Assembly: GCF_000426745.1 (NCBI RefSeq)
Contig: NZ_AUFY01000007.1
Coordinates: forward strand, 62,001-126,000
Length of the DNA: 64,000 nt
Reading direction: 5' to 3'
Source: Veillonella montpellierensis DSM 17217
GTDB lineage: Bacteria; Bacillota; Negativicutes; Veillonellales; Veillonellaceae
Position 1 is the first letter of the stretch. Each line of letters starts with the position of its first letter. The translations under genes and the position numbers were made by a program. Under the pieces are notes generated by a model. The model saw only the letters and a program-made list of their open reading frames with translations. It did not search any database and was not told where the DNA came from. This document shows, one piece after another, positions 46,093 to 55,069 of this stretch.

Positions 46093-46860
46093 ATGGAATT
46101 ACAAGTATTTAACAATGCTGAGTTTGGCTCTGTAAGAACCGCAACGGTAAATGGTGAGGTTATGTTTGTCGGTAAGGATGTGGCAGCTATCCTCGGGTAC
46201 CAAAACGGTAGTCGAGATATTAACCGTCATGTTGCAGTAGAGAATCGACTCAAGACCATGATTTTTGATGGTAATCAGAATAAGGACACAACTCTTATTA
46301 ACGAATCGGGACTTTACAGTCTTATCCTGTCCAGTAAGATGCCGAATGCTAGAAAGTTTAAGCACTGGGTAACGGCAGAAGTTCTTCCGTCTATCCGCAA
46401 GCATGGTATGTATGCTATTGATGAGATTTTGGAAAATCCAGACTTTGCCATCGCGGCTTTTACCCGGCTTAAGGAAGAACGGGAGAAACGAAAACAGTTT
46501 GAATGCTTAAGTTTAGCTCAGCAACAACAAATAGCGGAAATGCAACCAAAAGCAAGTTACTATGATTTGATTTTGCAGAATACGAATACTGTACCGATTA
46601 CACAAATTGCAAAAGATTATGGAATGAGCGGTCAAAGATTCAATGCGTTACTTCATGCTCTCGGTGTTCAGTATAAGTTTAGAAAGACCTGGCTTTTATA
46701 TCAGCATTATGCAACGTGTGGCTATACGCAGTCCAGAACCTATGCTATCGATGAGAACAGAAGTGTGATGCATACCTATTGGACGCAAAAGGGTAGATTG
46801 TTCCTATATGACCTTCTTAAGAGTGAAAATATTTATCCGCTAATCGAACGGGAGGACTAG
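46093..46860 (+). CDS. Phage antirepressor (BRO-N and KilA C-terminal domain)
   Basis: 255 residues from the ATG at 46093 (AAGGAGG at 46079-46085; the upstream frame to 46015 is not supported). A BRO-N domain spans about 1-105 (FVGKDVAAILGYQNGSRDIN, SGLYSLILSSKMPNARKFKH and VLPSIRKHGMY). A KilAC-type DNA-binding domain follows from about 155 (ITQIAKDYGMSGQRFNALLH). Antirepressors counter the phage repressor on induction. It stands at the head of the replication genes. Confidence 0.92.
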   Translation: MELQVFNNAEFGSVRTATVNGEVMFVGKDVAAILGYQNGSRDINRHVAVENRLKTMIFDGNQNKDTTLINESGLYSLILSSKMPNARKFKHWVTAEVLPSIRKHGMYAIDEILENPDFAIAAFTRLKEEREKRKQFECLSLAQQQQIAEMQPKASYYDLILQNTNTVPITQIAKDYGMSGQRFNALLHALGVQYKFRKTWLLYQHYATCGYTQSRTYAIDENRSVMHTYWTQKGRLFLYDLLKSENIYPLIERED

Positions 46861-46865
46861 GCTAT

Positions 46866-47306
46866 ATGAGCATTGATAAGTTTAACTCTGAGGGTTATTA
46901 CGACCCGACCACCTATGAGGCACTTACCAATATTTATCGTGAGGAAACGGTAGCTGATAAAAAGGCTGCCTACCTTCCCTTGGTATATGTATGTAGCCCC
47001 TATGCAGGTGACGTGGAAAACAATGTAGCTAATGCTAAGAAATATAGTCGTTTTACAATGGATAGTCATGCCATTCCTGTAACGCCACATCTTTTGTACC
47101 CACAATTTATGGATGATGCCAATGACTCAGAACGAGAACTAGCCATGCACTTTAACTATGTACTTCTTGGTAAATGTACAGAGCTTTGGGTCTTTGGTGG
47201 TATTGTAAGCCGGGGTATGGCTCATGAGATTGGTCTTGCCAGGAAGCGGAGAATGAAGACCAGATGGTTTGACCATGCCATGACGGAGGTAGAGGCATAT
47301 GCTTGA
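46866..47306 (+). CDS. DUF4406-like nucleotide-binding fold protein
   Basis: 146 residues. From residue 37, PLVYVCSPYAGDVENNVANA, then PHLLYPQFMDDANDSERELA and CTELWVFGGIVSRGMAHEI match the nucleoside 2-deoxyribosyltransferase-like fold of DUF4406/DUF7768 phage proteins. The catalytic state is unknown; a role in phage nucleotide metabolism is possible. It overlaps the start of the primase gene by eight bases. Confidence 0.8.
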   Translation: MSIDKFNSEGYYDPTTYEALTNIYREETVADKKAAYLPLVYVCSPYAGDVENNVANAKKYSRFTMDSHAIPVTPHLLYPQFMDDANDSERELAMHFNYVLLGKCTELWVFGGIVSRGMAHEIGLARKRRMKTRWFDHAMTEVEAYA

Positions 47307-49554
47307 TTTTACACTTTATACAGCAGACTGTACCGGTAACAGTGGGAATTGTCTGTATCCTAATAAGATGTGTATTACAGATAAAGACTCTTTTAGCAAG
47401 GCTACGAAAATGGATCATGTGACGGCCAAGTATAAAGGTTACTACCGCAGTAAAGACAATTTTGAAGAGTCGGATTGTATTCCCTTTGATTGTGATAATG
47501 ACCATTCGGAGAACCCGGAAGAATGGCTGACGCCTTTTGATATCGCATTATCGATTCCGGAAGTCGCCTTTGCAGCCTCCTATAGCAGACATCATAACTT
47601 GGCGAAGGGAGATAAAGTCGCAAGACCTAGGTTTCATGTATTCTTCCCTATTTCAAAGGTGACTGATGAAGAAACGTATGCAGCCTTGAAACGAAAGGTT
47701 GCCCAGGTTTTTCCGTATTACGATACCAACGCTTTAGATTCCGCCAGGTTTCTCTATGGCAATGATTCTAACAATGTAGAAATCTATGAAGGCAACAAGA
47801 CAATTATTGAATATCTGGAAGAAGATGAGTTTGCAGATTTTGATGCGGCTACAGAAGAAATCAAAGAAGGCAGCCGTAACAGTACCATGAGCCATATTGC
47901 AGGGAGAATTATTAAGCGGTTTGGCAATACAGCTGAGGCTTATCAGTTGTTTCTTAAAAAAGCTGAACATTGTAATCCGCCATTGCCGGATAGTGAACTT
48001 CAAGTTATCTGGCGCAGTGCATCCAAGTTCGGTGATAAGGTCAGCTTGCAGGAAGGATATATTCCGCCCGAACGGTACAATTCCGGATGCAGGTTAAAGC
48101 CCGAAGATTTTTCTGATGTAGGGCAGGCACTGGTTTTGGCTAATGAATATAAAGATATTCTTCGCTATTCTCCGTCCACGGACTATATGGTCTATAACGG
48201 GAGCTTTTGGGAAGAATCGAAACCGAAGGCACAAGGTGTTTCACAAAATTTGACGGAACGACAGCTGCAAGAGGCTGAAACCGAAATGCAGAAAGCCATG
48301 GAGGAGATGGTTAAGAATGGCGGTATGGAGATTTTAGTGTCGGTCGGTGCGAAAAAGGCGGCTCAAATGATGAGTAAACCGCAGGTTCATGCCTATGACA
48401 TGTATGAAGATGCGGTAGCGTATAAGAAGTATGCCATCAAGCGAAGGGATTCCAAGAATATCGCAGCTACCTTAAAAGAGGCACGGCCGATGCTGGAAGT
48501 AGAGCAACGTACTCTGGATGCCGATGAGTTTCTGTTAAATACACCCACTTATACCTATGACCTTCGCCGGGGCATCCATGCTCCCCTGGAACATAAGCCG
48601 GAGCATTTTATTACGAAACAGACAACGGTTGATCCGTCAGAGGTTGGGGCTGATATCTGGAAGGCGGCACTGGATACATTCTTCTTAGGTGATGAAGATC
48701 TCATCGAGTATGTGCAGAAAATGGTCGGATTATCCGCTATCGGTAAAGTCTATGTGGAAGCCCTTATTATTGCCTACGGAGAAGGACGAAACGGTAAGTC
48801 GACTTTCTGGAACGTGATAGCCAGAGTCCTAGGTACCTATTCGGGAAACATCTCCGCCGATATGCTGACCGTAGGATGCCGGAGAAATGTCAAACCGGAA
48901 CTGGCAGAGGCTAAGGGAAAACGGATGCTGATTGCGGCGGAACTTGAAGAAGGTATGCGTCTTAATACCGCCAATGTAAAACAGCTTTGTTCGACTGATG
49001 AAATCTATGCCGAGAAGAAGTATAAAGATCCTTTCTCCTATACGCCGACTCATACACTGGTACTGTATACAAATCATCTGCCAAAGGTAGGCGCCATTGA
49101 CAAAGGGACATGGCGAAGACTTATCGTTATTCCTTTCGATGCCAAGATAGAAGGCAGTGCGGATATTAAGAATTATGCGGATTATCTGTTTGAGCAGGCA
49201 GGTGGGGTCATTCTTGCCTGGGTCATTGAGGGAGCAAGAAAGGTGATTACGGACAACTACAGAATAGAACCGCCACAGAAGGTGCATGATGCCATTGAGC
49301 ATTATAAGGAAAATAATGACTGGCTTTCAAATTTTATAGCTGAGCGTTGCGAAGTAGATGCAAAATATTTTGAGAAATCCGGTGACGTATATAACGAGTA
49401 TCGTATTTTCTGTAATCAGATGGGTGAGTATGCAAGAAGTACATCCGATTTTTATACCGCCTTGGAAGTAGCTGGTTATGACAGGTTTCGAGACAGAAAA
49501 GGCAGATACATCAAGGGGTTAAAATTGAAAGCTGACTTTATAGAAGAAACGTAA
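47299..49554 (+). CDS. Phage/plasmid primase-helicase (P4 family)
   Basis: 751 residues. The N-terminal part (about 1-200) holds a primase-like region with YKGYYRSKDNFEESDCIPFD, a middle PriCT/D5_N region follows, and the C-terminal superfamily 3 helicase has Walker A GEGRNGKSTF (about 494-503), then LAEAKGKRMLIAAELEEG and LYTNHLPKVGAIDKGTWRRL. This is the complete gp55/D5-type replication protein that primes and unwinds phage DNA. It is GC-richer than flanking core genes. Confidence 0.92.
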   Translation: MLDFTLYTADCTGNSGNCLYPNKMCITDKDSFSKATKMDHVTAKYKGYYRSKDNFEESDCIPFDCDNDHSENPEEWLTPFDIALSIPEVAFAASYSRHHNLAKGDKVARPRFHVFFPISKVTDEETYAALKRKVAQVFPYYDTNALDSARFLYGNDSNNVEIYEGNKTIIEYLEEDEFADFDAATEEIKEGSRNSTMSHIAGRIIKRFGNTAEAYQLFLKKAEHCNPPLPDSELQVIWRSASKFGDKVSLQEGYIPPERYNSGCRLKPEDFSDVGQALVLANEYKDILRYSPSTDYMVYNGSFWEESKPKAQGVSQNLTERQLQEAETEMQKAMEEMVKNGGMEILVSVGAKKAAQMMSKPQVHAYDMYEDAVAYKKYAIKRRDSKNIAATLKEARPMLEVEQRTLDADEFLLNTPTYTYDLRRGIHAPLEHKPEHFITKQTTVDPSEVGADIWKAALDTFFLGDEDLIEYVQKMVGLSAIGKVYVEALIIAYGEGRNGKSTFWNVIARVLGTYSGNISADMLTVGCRRNVKPELAEAKGKRMLIAAELEEGMRLNTANVKQLCSTDEIYAEKKYKDPFSYTPTHTLVLYTNHLPKVGAIDKGTWRRLIVIPFDAKIEGSADIKNYADYLFEQAGGVILAWVIEGARKVITDNYRIEPPQKVHDAIEHYKENNDWLSNFIAERCEVDAKYFEKSGDVYNEYRIFCNQMGEYARSTSDFYTALEVAGYDRFRDRKGRYIKGLKLKADFIEET

Positions 49555-49694
49555 TAACTATAGGTGTGTCACTTTATGACAGCTATTTACTATCCTTTTC
49601 TATAGAGCTAAAAAATAAGTCTATATATAAGTATAGGAAATGACAGTCGTAGGGTGGCACCACCCTTAATAAATTACTGATGGAGGTGGCACGA

Positions 49695-49976
49695 ATGCGT
49701 GAAAAAGACATAGAACAAAAGCTTGTACAGACTGTAAAACTGGCAGGCGGTATGTGCCTTAAATTTACATCTCCCGGGTTTGATGGCGTGCCTGACAGAT
49801 TGGTACTTCTTCCCTTGGGGAGAATGGCTTTTATTGAACTTAAAGCTCCCGGGCGGAAACCGAGAGCCTTACAGAAACGAAGAATCAAGCAACTGACAAT
49901 GTTAGGTTTTTCTTGTTATGTAGTGGATAATCGGGAGATGATTGGAGGTGTCATTGATGCAATACAAGCCTCATGA
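49695..49976 (+). CDS. VRR-NUC domain nuclease
   Basis: 93 residues, a stand-alone VRR-NUC (PD-(D/E)xK fold): EKDIEQKLVQTVKLAGGMC, PGFDGVPDRLVLLP, then AFIELKAPGRKPRALQKRR with catalytic Glu and Lys. In phages it is typically coupled with the SNF2-like helicase that follows. GGAGGTGG at 49682-49689 supports ATG 49695. It overlaps the helicase start by 20 bases. Confidence 0.92.
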   Translation: MREKDIEQKLVQTVKLAGGMCLKFTSPGFDGVPDRLVLLPLGRMAFIELKAPGRKPRALQKRRIKQLTMLGFSCYVVDNREMIGGVIDAIQAS

Positions 49977-51318
49977 GTACCAGCAATATGCTACGAACTT
50001 TGTACTCAAGCATCCTGTGGCGGCAGTATTCCTTGATTGCGGTATGGGGAAGAGCGTCATAGCCCTGACAGCTATCTACGATTTGATGTTTAACTCATTC
50101 GATGTGAGTAAGGTTTTGGTTATTGCTCCATTACGGGTTGCCAGAGATACATGGCCCAGTGAAATTAATAAGTGGAATCACTTGAAAGGGCTAACCTATT
50201 CGGTTGTAGTAGGGAGTGAAACGGAAAGAAAAGAAGCACTCAGAAGAAAGGCAGATATCTATATTACTAACCGTGAAAATGTGGAATGGCTGGTGAGTAA
50301 GAGTGGATTTCCTTTTGACTTCGATATGGTTGTCATTGATGAATTATCGTCATTCAAGTCAGCATCGGCGAAACGATTCAAGAGCCTTTTGAAAGTCAGA
50401 TCTAAGGTTAAACGGATTGTTGGCTTGACGGGAACACCCGGCAGTAACGGACTCATGGATTTATGGGCAGAGTTCAGACTGCTTGACAGGGGAGAACGGT
50501 TGGGACGATATATTACCCATTATAGAAATGCCTTCTTTGTGCCGGATAAACGAAATCAGCAGATGATATTCTCCTATAAGCCACGCCCTGGTGCGGAGGA
50601 TGCCATCTACCGTCTGATAGCGGATATGACCATTTCCATGAAATCAGTGGACTTTCTTAACTTACCGCCATGCATGATGAACGAAGTGGAGGTCACCCTT
50701 TCCGATAGGGAACGTGCGGTGTATGATGCCTTTAGAAAGGAAATGGTGGTGGCGTTAGGTGACGAAGAAATTAATGCAGCCAATGCGGCTACGCTTTCGG
50801 GAAAACTCTTGCAGATGGCTAACGGTGCTGTCTACAGTGAGGATAAAACAGCCGTACATATTCATGATCGTAAGCTGGATGCGCTTGAAGATATTATCGA
50901 AGGTGCTAACGGCAAACCTGTACTGGTAGCCTATTGGTATCATCATGATTTGGAGCGAATACGGAAGAGGTTTCATGTTCGTGAAATAAAAACCTCAAAG
51001 GATATCAGGGATTGGAATGAGGGTACTGTTCCTGTGGCCGTGATTCATCCTGCCGGTGCAGGTCACGGCTTAAATCTACAAAGCGGCGGTTCTACACTGG
51101 TATGGTTTGGACTTACCTGGTCCTTGGAACTCTATCAGCAGACCAATGCGAGATTATGGCGACAAGGGCAGAGGGATACTGTTGTTATTCATCATATTAT
51201 TGTCAAAGATACGATTGATGAAGATGTCATGCGGGTGTTACGGATGAAAGCGAAAACACAAGACGATTTGATTCAGGCCGTTAAAGCAAGAATCGGTGGA
51301 GGTCATGATGGAGTCTAA
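49957..51318 (+). CDS. Phage SNF2/DEAD-type helicase
   Basis: 453 residues. Motif I is FLDCGMGKSVIALTAIYDL, motif II is MVVIDELSSFKS, motif III is VGLTGTPGSNGLMD, and motif VI is QQTNARLWRQGQRD. This is the short SNF2-like helicase of phage replication modules, usually next to VRR-NUC as here, acting on recombination or replication intermediates. The ATG at 49957 fits GGAGGTG at 49944-49950. It overlaps the next gene by 11 bases. Confidence 0.92.
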   Translation: MQYKPHEYQQYATNFVLKHPVAAVFLDCGMGKSVIALTAIYDLMFNSFDVSKVLVIAPLRVARDTWPSEINKWNHLKGLTYSVVVGSETERKEALRRKADIYITNRENVEWLVSKSGFPFDFDMVVIDELSSFKSASAKRFKSLLKVRSKVKRIVGLTGTPGSNGLMDLWAEFRLLDRGERLGRYITHYRNAFFVPDKRNQQMIFSYKPRPGAEDAIYRLIADMTISMKSVDFLNLPPCMMNEVEVTLSDRERAVYDAFRKEMVVALGDEEINAANAATLSGKLLQMANGAVYSEDKTAVHIHDRKLDALEDIIEGANGKPVLVAYWYHHDLERIRKRFHVREIKTSKDIRDWNEGTVPVAVIHPAGAGHGLNLQSGGSTLVWFGLTWSLELYQQTNARLWRQGQRDTVVIHHIIVKDTIDEDVMRVLRMKAKTQDDLIQAVKARIGGGHDGV

Positions 51319-51730
51319 GGAATTCTTGAATCGGCCCTATGTTTTGCAACGAAATATTAGCATCAAAGAGCAAAAGGTCTTGTATTATAAAGAGCTTGCC
51401 TGTTCTGTATCGCCCCCGGGATTTAAAGAACATTATGCGGCTTCACGCAATACGGAAGCACCCTTTGTAAAGTATCTGCAAAAAGCGGAAGACCTGGAGC
51501 ATGAAATTAAAGCTGATTATCTGGAGCTGGCAAGAGTAAAAGCAGAAATCGACAGTGCCATTGATGTTATTCAGGATGAGAGTGAGGCTATGGTTCTTCG
51601 ATATCGCTATATTATGCTGCTATCTATGAAGGAGATTGCCGAGAAACTGCATTATACACCCCGGTGGACACAAATGATTCATGTGAGAGCGGTTACGCAT
51701 TTTGAAACACTTCACCCCAGTTCACCCTAG
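51308..51730 (+). CDS. DUF1492/ArpU-type phage late regulator
   Basis: 140 residues. The N-terminus is helical (EFLNRPYVLQRNISIKEQKV); the C-terminus has a sigma-like HTH, MVLRYRYIMLLSMKEIAEKL followed by HYTPRWTQMIHVRAV. Proteins of this kind sit just before terminase genes and are thought to activate phage late transcription. The end of the coding region is made of 10-base TTCACCCCAG repeats. Starts at 51305 or 51308 both have GGAGG nearby; 51308 has better spacing. Confidence 0.82.
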   Translation: MESKEFLNRPYVLQRNISIKEQKVLYYKELACSVSPPGFKEHYAASRNTEAPFVKYLQKAEDLEHEIKADYLELARVKAEIDSAIDVIQDESEAMVLRYRYIMLLSMKEIAEKLHYTPRWTQMIHVRAVTHFETLHPSSP

Positions 51731-51770
51731 TTCACCCCACTTCATCTAGAATTCGCAGCCTGGGGTGTGA
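51711..51770. repeat. Tandem TTCACCCYAG repeats with an inverted copy
   Basis: TTCACCCCAG, TTCACCCTAG and TTCACCCCAC follow one another at 51711-51740, spanning the stop codon of the DUF1492 gene. TGGGGTGTGA at 51761-51770 is an inverted, one-mismatch copy. The array sits just before the late (packaging) genes. Confidence 0.7.
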
Positions 51771-51799
51771 TAGTATTAGGCTAGAAAAATAGACAAAAG

Positions 51800-51840
51800 C
51801 AAAAAGCCTTCACAGGAGTAATCCTATGAGGGCTTTTATT
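51800..51840 (+). terminator. Terminator between phage early and packaging genes
   Basis: AAAAGCC pairs with GGCTTTT, with inner CAGGA/TCCTA pairing around a TAA-centred loop, followed by T-rich sequence. It would separate the DUF1492 gene from HNH and terminase. Confidence 0.65.
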
Positions 51841-51860
51841 GTAGCAAGAAGGAGGAAGAG

Positions 51861-52214
51861 ATGCCGAGAAAACCAAGGCGTCCCTGTGCTTATCCGGGGT
51901 GTGCGAGATTGGCAGAAGAAAATAGTACGTACTGTGATGAACATAAGAAAGTCATGGATAAACAGTATCAGACCTATGAGCGTCCTACCGATATTAACAA
52001 AAAGTACGGTAGAGCATGGAAACGAATTCGTGACCGTTATGTTAAAGCTCACCCATTATGTGAGATGTGCCTTCAACATGGCAAGGCAGTCCCTGTAGAG
52101 GAAGTCCATCATATTGTACCACTGTCAAAAGGAGGAACGCATAGTACAGATAACTTGATGTCCTTGTGCCAGTCATGTCACACAAAAATTCATCTTGAGA
52201 TGGGAGATAGATAA
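51861..52214 (+). CDS. Phage HNH endonuclease
   Basis: 117 residues. Two zinc-knuckle pairs (CAYPGCARLAEENSTYCDEH and CEMC with CQSCH) frame the HNH core VEEVHHIVPLSKGGTHSTDN. HNH proteins beside terminase genes assist DNA packaging cuts at cos sites. AAGGAGGAAGAG is well placed for the ATG. An overlapping frame at 51826 on the same strand is a shadow. Confidence 0.93.
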   Translation: MPRKPRRPCAYPGCARLAEENSTYCDEHKKVMDKQYQTYERPTDINKKYGRAWKRIRDRYVKAHPLCEMCLQHGKAVPVEEVHHIVPLSKGGTHSTDNLMSLCQSCHTKIHLEMGDR

Positions 52215-52321
52215 GATGGATGACGGTCGGGGGCGGTCGCATCTCTAAAATGGTTTTATGTGGACAACGGCGTGGGGTCTTACGTATAAAAACGGCGAAA
52301 TCAAAAGGGCAATTGAAGGAG

Positions 52322-52879
52322 GTGTGCAAAATACCTACAAAATCAAATAATATTGGAGGCCGTGGAGGAGCCAGACCGGGTGCCGGACGAAAGAAGTCGG
52401 CTGTTAAAGATAAAGCAAACAATGGGAATCCGGGAGGTAGGAAATTAGAGGTCTTGGATATTCCCGAGGTGGAAGGTGTGGATATGCCGAAACCGCATGA
52501 TTTTTTATCGGCTGAGCAGCGTGATGGTTCACAGCTGCAGGCATCGGAAATTTATGAGGAAACATGGCGGTGGCTCAAGAAAATTGGCTGTGCATCTAAA
52601 GTATCGACACAATTGATTGAACGATACGCCATGTGTTCCGCACGTTGGATTCAGTGTGAGCAGATGACTAATAAATTGGGATTTCTGTCCAAACATCCAA
52701 CGACACAAAAGCCGATACCATCATCGTTTATTAATATTGGTATTAACTATATGAACCAGGCGGTACGGCTTTGGAATGAAATATTCCAAATTGTAAAAGA
52801 AAACTGCAGTACCGATTATGATACAGCACCGCAGGATGATTTGATGGAACGACTTTTAAGAGCCAGGGAAGGAAGGTAA
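52322..52879 (+). CDS. P27-family phage terminase small subunit
   Basis: About 185 residues. GGRGGARPGAGRKKSAVKDK is the classic basic opening of P27-type small terminases, followed by a helical DNA-binding core (SEIYEETWRWLKKIGCASKV, SFINIGINYMNQAVRLWNEI). The start is unclear: the frame is open to 52220, GTG at 52322 lies almost on top of its GAAGGAG site, and TTG at 52313 is another option. The large terminase that should follow is not present; two methyltransferases come instead. Confidence 0.8.
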   Translation: MCKIPTKSNNIGGRGGARPGAGRKKSAVKDKANNGNPGGRKLEVLDIPEVEGVDMPKPHDFLSAEQRDGSQLQASEIYEETWRWLKKIGCASKVSTQLIERYAMCSARWIQCEQMTNKLGFLSKHPTTQKPIPSSFINIGINYMNQAVRLWNEIFQIVKENCSTDYDTAPQDDLMERLLRAREGR

Positions 52880-52881
52880 TA

Positions 52882-54150
52882 ATGAGTAAGACGACAACAA
52901 AAATGCAGCTGGTATCGGTTTCTAAGCTTATCCCTTATATCAATAATGCCAGAACTCACTCTGCAGAACAAATTATGAAACTTCGTTCCAGTTTACGAGA
53001 GTTTGGTTTCATCAACCCTGTGATTATCGACAGCGAATATAACGTCATTGCCGGACACGGCAGAATTATGGCTGCAAAAGAAGAAGGCATCAAAGAAGTT
53101 CCGTGTGCCTTTGTTGACTATTTAACGGAAGCACAGAAAAAAGCTTACATTTTGGCAGATAATAGAATGGCCATGGATGCAGGATGGGATGAAGAATTGC
53201 TGCGCATTGAAATTGAGTCACTTCAAGGGGAAGGTTTTGATATTGGATTCACGGGTTTTGATGAGAGTGAGCTTGCTGATTTGTTTGGCAAGGATGATAC
53301 ATCTGACGTGAAAGACGATGACTACGATTTATCTGCAGCCCTTGAAAAAGCAGCCTTTGTGGAAAAAGGCGATATCTGGACAGTGGGAAGGCATAGGCTT
53401 ATGTGCGGGGATGCAACTGTAAGTGAAGATGTTGTGGCACTGATGGACGGTAAGAAAGCGAACCTTGTGATTACGGATCCGCCCTACAATGTAGCCTTTG
53501 AAAGTTCGGACGGACTGTCCATCAAGAATGACAAGATGGATACCGACAAATTTTATGAGTTTTTACTTTCCGCTTTTACGAATATGGCCAATCATCTGGA
53601 ACATGGCGGTTCGGCATATGTGTTCCATGCGGATACGGAAGGCTTGAATTTCAGACGGGCTTTCATTGATGCAGGTTTTCGTTTAAGCGGCTGTTGTATT
53701 TGGGTGAAAAATTCACTGGTATTAGGTAGAAGTGATTATCAGTGGCAGCATGAGCCTGTCCTTTATGGTTTCTTACCTGGTAAGCATTACTGGAGCAAGG
53801 CTGCAGGCAGAAGTCAGACTACTATTTGGAACTTTGATAAACCAAAGAAAAATAAAAATCATCCAACTTCAAAGCCGCTGGATTTACTTGCTTATCCTAT
53901 AGGAAACTCCAGTCGTGAAAATGCCATTGTTATAGATACATTTGGTGGAAGCGGTTCTACGCTGATGGCTTGTGAGAAAACGAATCGAATCTGCTGTACG
54001 ATGGAACTTGATGAAAAATATGCCTCTGTTATTCTTCGTAGATATGTGGAAGATACAGGGGATAAAGAGAATGTATTCACGATTCGAAACGGAGAAAAAT
54101 GTACTTACTCCGACCTCGTCAAAGAGGTGGAGGATATGTATGAAAAATAA
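52882..54150 (+). CDS. ParB-domain DNA (N4/N6) methyltransferase, phage
   Basis: 422 residues. The N-terminal ParB/Spo0J-type nuclease-like domain (about 8-95) has LIPYINNARTHSAEQIMKLR, NPVIIDSEYNVIAGHGRIMA and PCAFVDYLTEAQKKAYILAD. The C-terminal methyltransferase has motif IV VITDPPYNV and a SAM motif VIDTFGGSGSTLMACEK, order beta-class. Such fusions are standard in Firmicute prophages between the terminase subunits and protect phage DNA from host restriction. It overlaps the next gene by 11 bases. Confidence 0.94.
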   Translation: MSKTTTKMQLVSVSKLIPYINNARTHSAEQIMKLRSSLREFGFINPVIIDSEYNVIAGHGRIMAAKEEGIKEVPCAFVDYLTEAQKKAYILADNRMAMDAGWDEELLRIEIESLQGEGFDIGFTGFDESELADLFGKDDTSDVKDDDYDLSAALEKAAFVEKGDIWTVGRHRLMCGDATVSEDVVALMDGKKANLVITDPPYNVAFESSDGLSIKNDKMDTDKFYEFLLSAFTNMANHLEHGGSAYVFHADTEGLNFRRAFIDAGFRLSGCCIWVKNSLVLGRSDYQWQHEPVLYGFLPGKHYWSKAAGRSQTTIWNFDKPKKNKNHPTSKPLDLLAYPIGNSSRENAIVIDTFGGSGSTLMACEKTNRICCTMELDEKYASVILRRYVEDTGDKENVFTIRNGEKCTYSDLVKEVEDMYEK

Positions 54151-55069
54151 TACCGGACTAACCCTCGGAAGCTTGTTTGATGGCTCCGGGGGTTTTCCTT
54201 TAGGCGGATTACTTGCCGGTATTACTCCGATATGGAGTTCGGAAATTGAACCTTTCACGATTCGGGTTACTACCAAACGACTACCGCAGGTTAAGCATTA
54301 CGGGGATATTTCTAAGATGAACGGCGCCGACATAGAACCCGTGGATATTATTACGTTTGGCAGTCCCTGTCAGGATCTGAGTGTTGCAGGGAAACGTGAC
54401 GGTCTTGGCGGTGCCAGATCCGGTTTATTTTACGAAGCCGTTCGCATCATAAAAGAAATGAGGTATAAAACCAATGGTCACTCCCCAAGATTTATCGTCT
54501 GGGAAAATGTCCCGGGAGCATTCAGCTCCAATAAAGGAGAGGACTTCAGAGCTGTCCTCGAAGAGGTTTGTAAAATTAAAGACAAATCAGTGTCTGTGCC
54601 TAAACCTGATAAGTGGAAGTCGGCAGGCAAAATCCTGGGAGATGGTTACTCCGTTGCCTGGCGACAATTTGATGCTCAATTTTGGGGAGTTCCCCAGAGA
54701 AGAAAACGTATCTACCTTGTCGCAGATTTTGCAGATTGGTGTGCCGGAAAAATATTATTTGAGTCAGAAGGCGTGTCTGGGTATTCTGAAAAGAGCTTCC
54801 CTACGTGGAAAAATACTTCCCGCACTTTTGGAAAAGGCACTGAAGATGCAGGCTGCGGTCTGATGTTTGAAAATCACGGACAAGATGCCAGGTATAGGGG
54901 ACCTTTGACTGTATCGCAGACCGTCTTATCTACCTATGGAACAGGGGGAAATAATCAGCCTTTTATCGTAGAAGATATAAAAAGCTTTGATGTGCGATTC
55001 ACTTCTGAAGGTTCGAGAAACGCAAGACATAACGTATATGAAACAGAAAACTTTGCTCAATACCCTTGA
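54140..55069 (+). pseudogene. Phage cytosine-5 methyltransferase, 3'-truncated
   Basis: The frame starts at ATG 54140 after GAGGTGGAGG and has motif I LGSLFDGSGGFPLGGL, motif IV FGSPCQDLSVAGKRDGL, motif VI FIVWENVPGAF and motif VIII QFWGVPQRRKRIYLV. After RNARHNVYETE the sequence leaves the family and stops 7 codons later. Phage enzymes of this type continue for at least another 100 residues, including motifs IX and X. The break at about 55.036-55.047 kb is where the HerA-like gene begins in another frame, so this is a deletion or recombination joint. Likely inactive because motif X is missing. Confidence 0.85.

Larger units (their letters stand above)
45067..55046 (+). mobile_element. Cryptic prophage segment
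   Basis: Eleven to twelve plus-strand genes in typical phage early-to-packaging order: sigma-like factor, antirepressor, DUF4406-like, primase-helicase, VRR-NUC, SNF2 helicase, DUF1492, HNH, small terminase, ParB-methyltransferase and cytosine methyltransferase. It is cut off inside the last gene at about 55.04 kb. No integrase, large terminase, portal, capsid, tail or lysis gene is in the window, so it cannot form particles. Its base composition differs from the flanks. Confidence 0.85.

Noticed and set aside
51826-52098. 90-residue frame overlapping the HNH gene
   Set aside because: Same-strand shadow of the HNH endonuclease, which has full motifs and a strong ribosome site.
54987-55037. 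Upstream in-frame start (54987) for the HerA-like gene
   Set aside because: The first 17 residues are out-of-frame phage methyltransferase sequence; similarity to HerA homologues begins only after about 55040.
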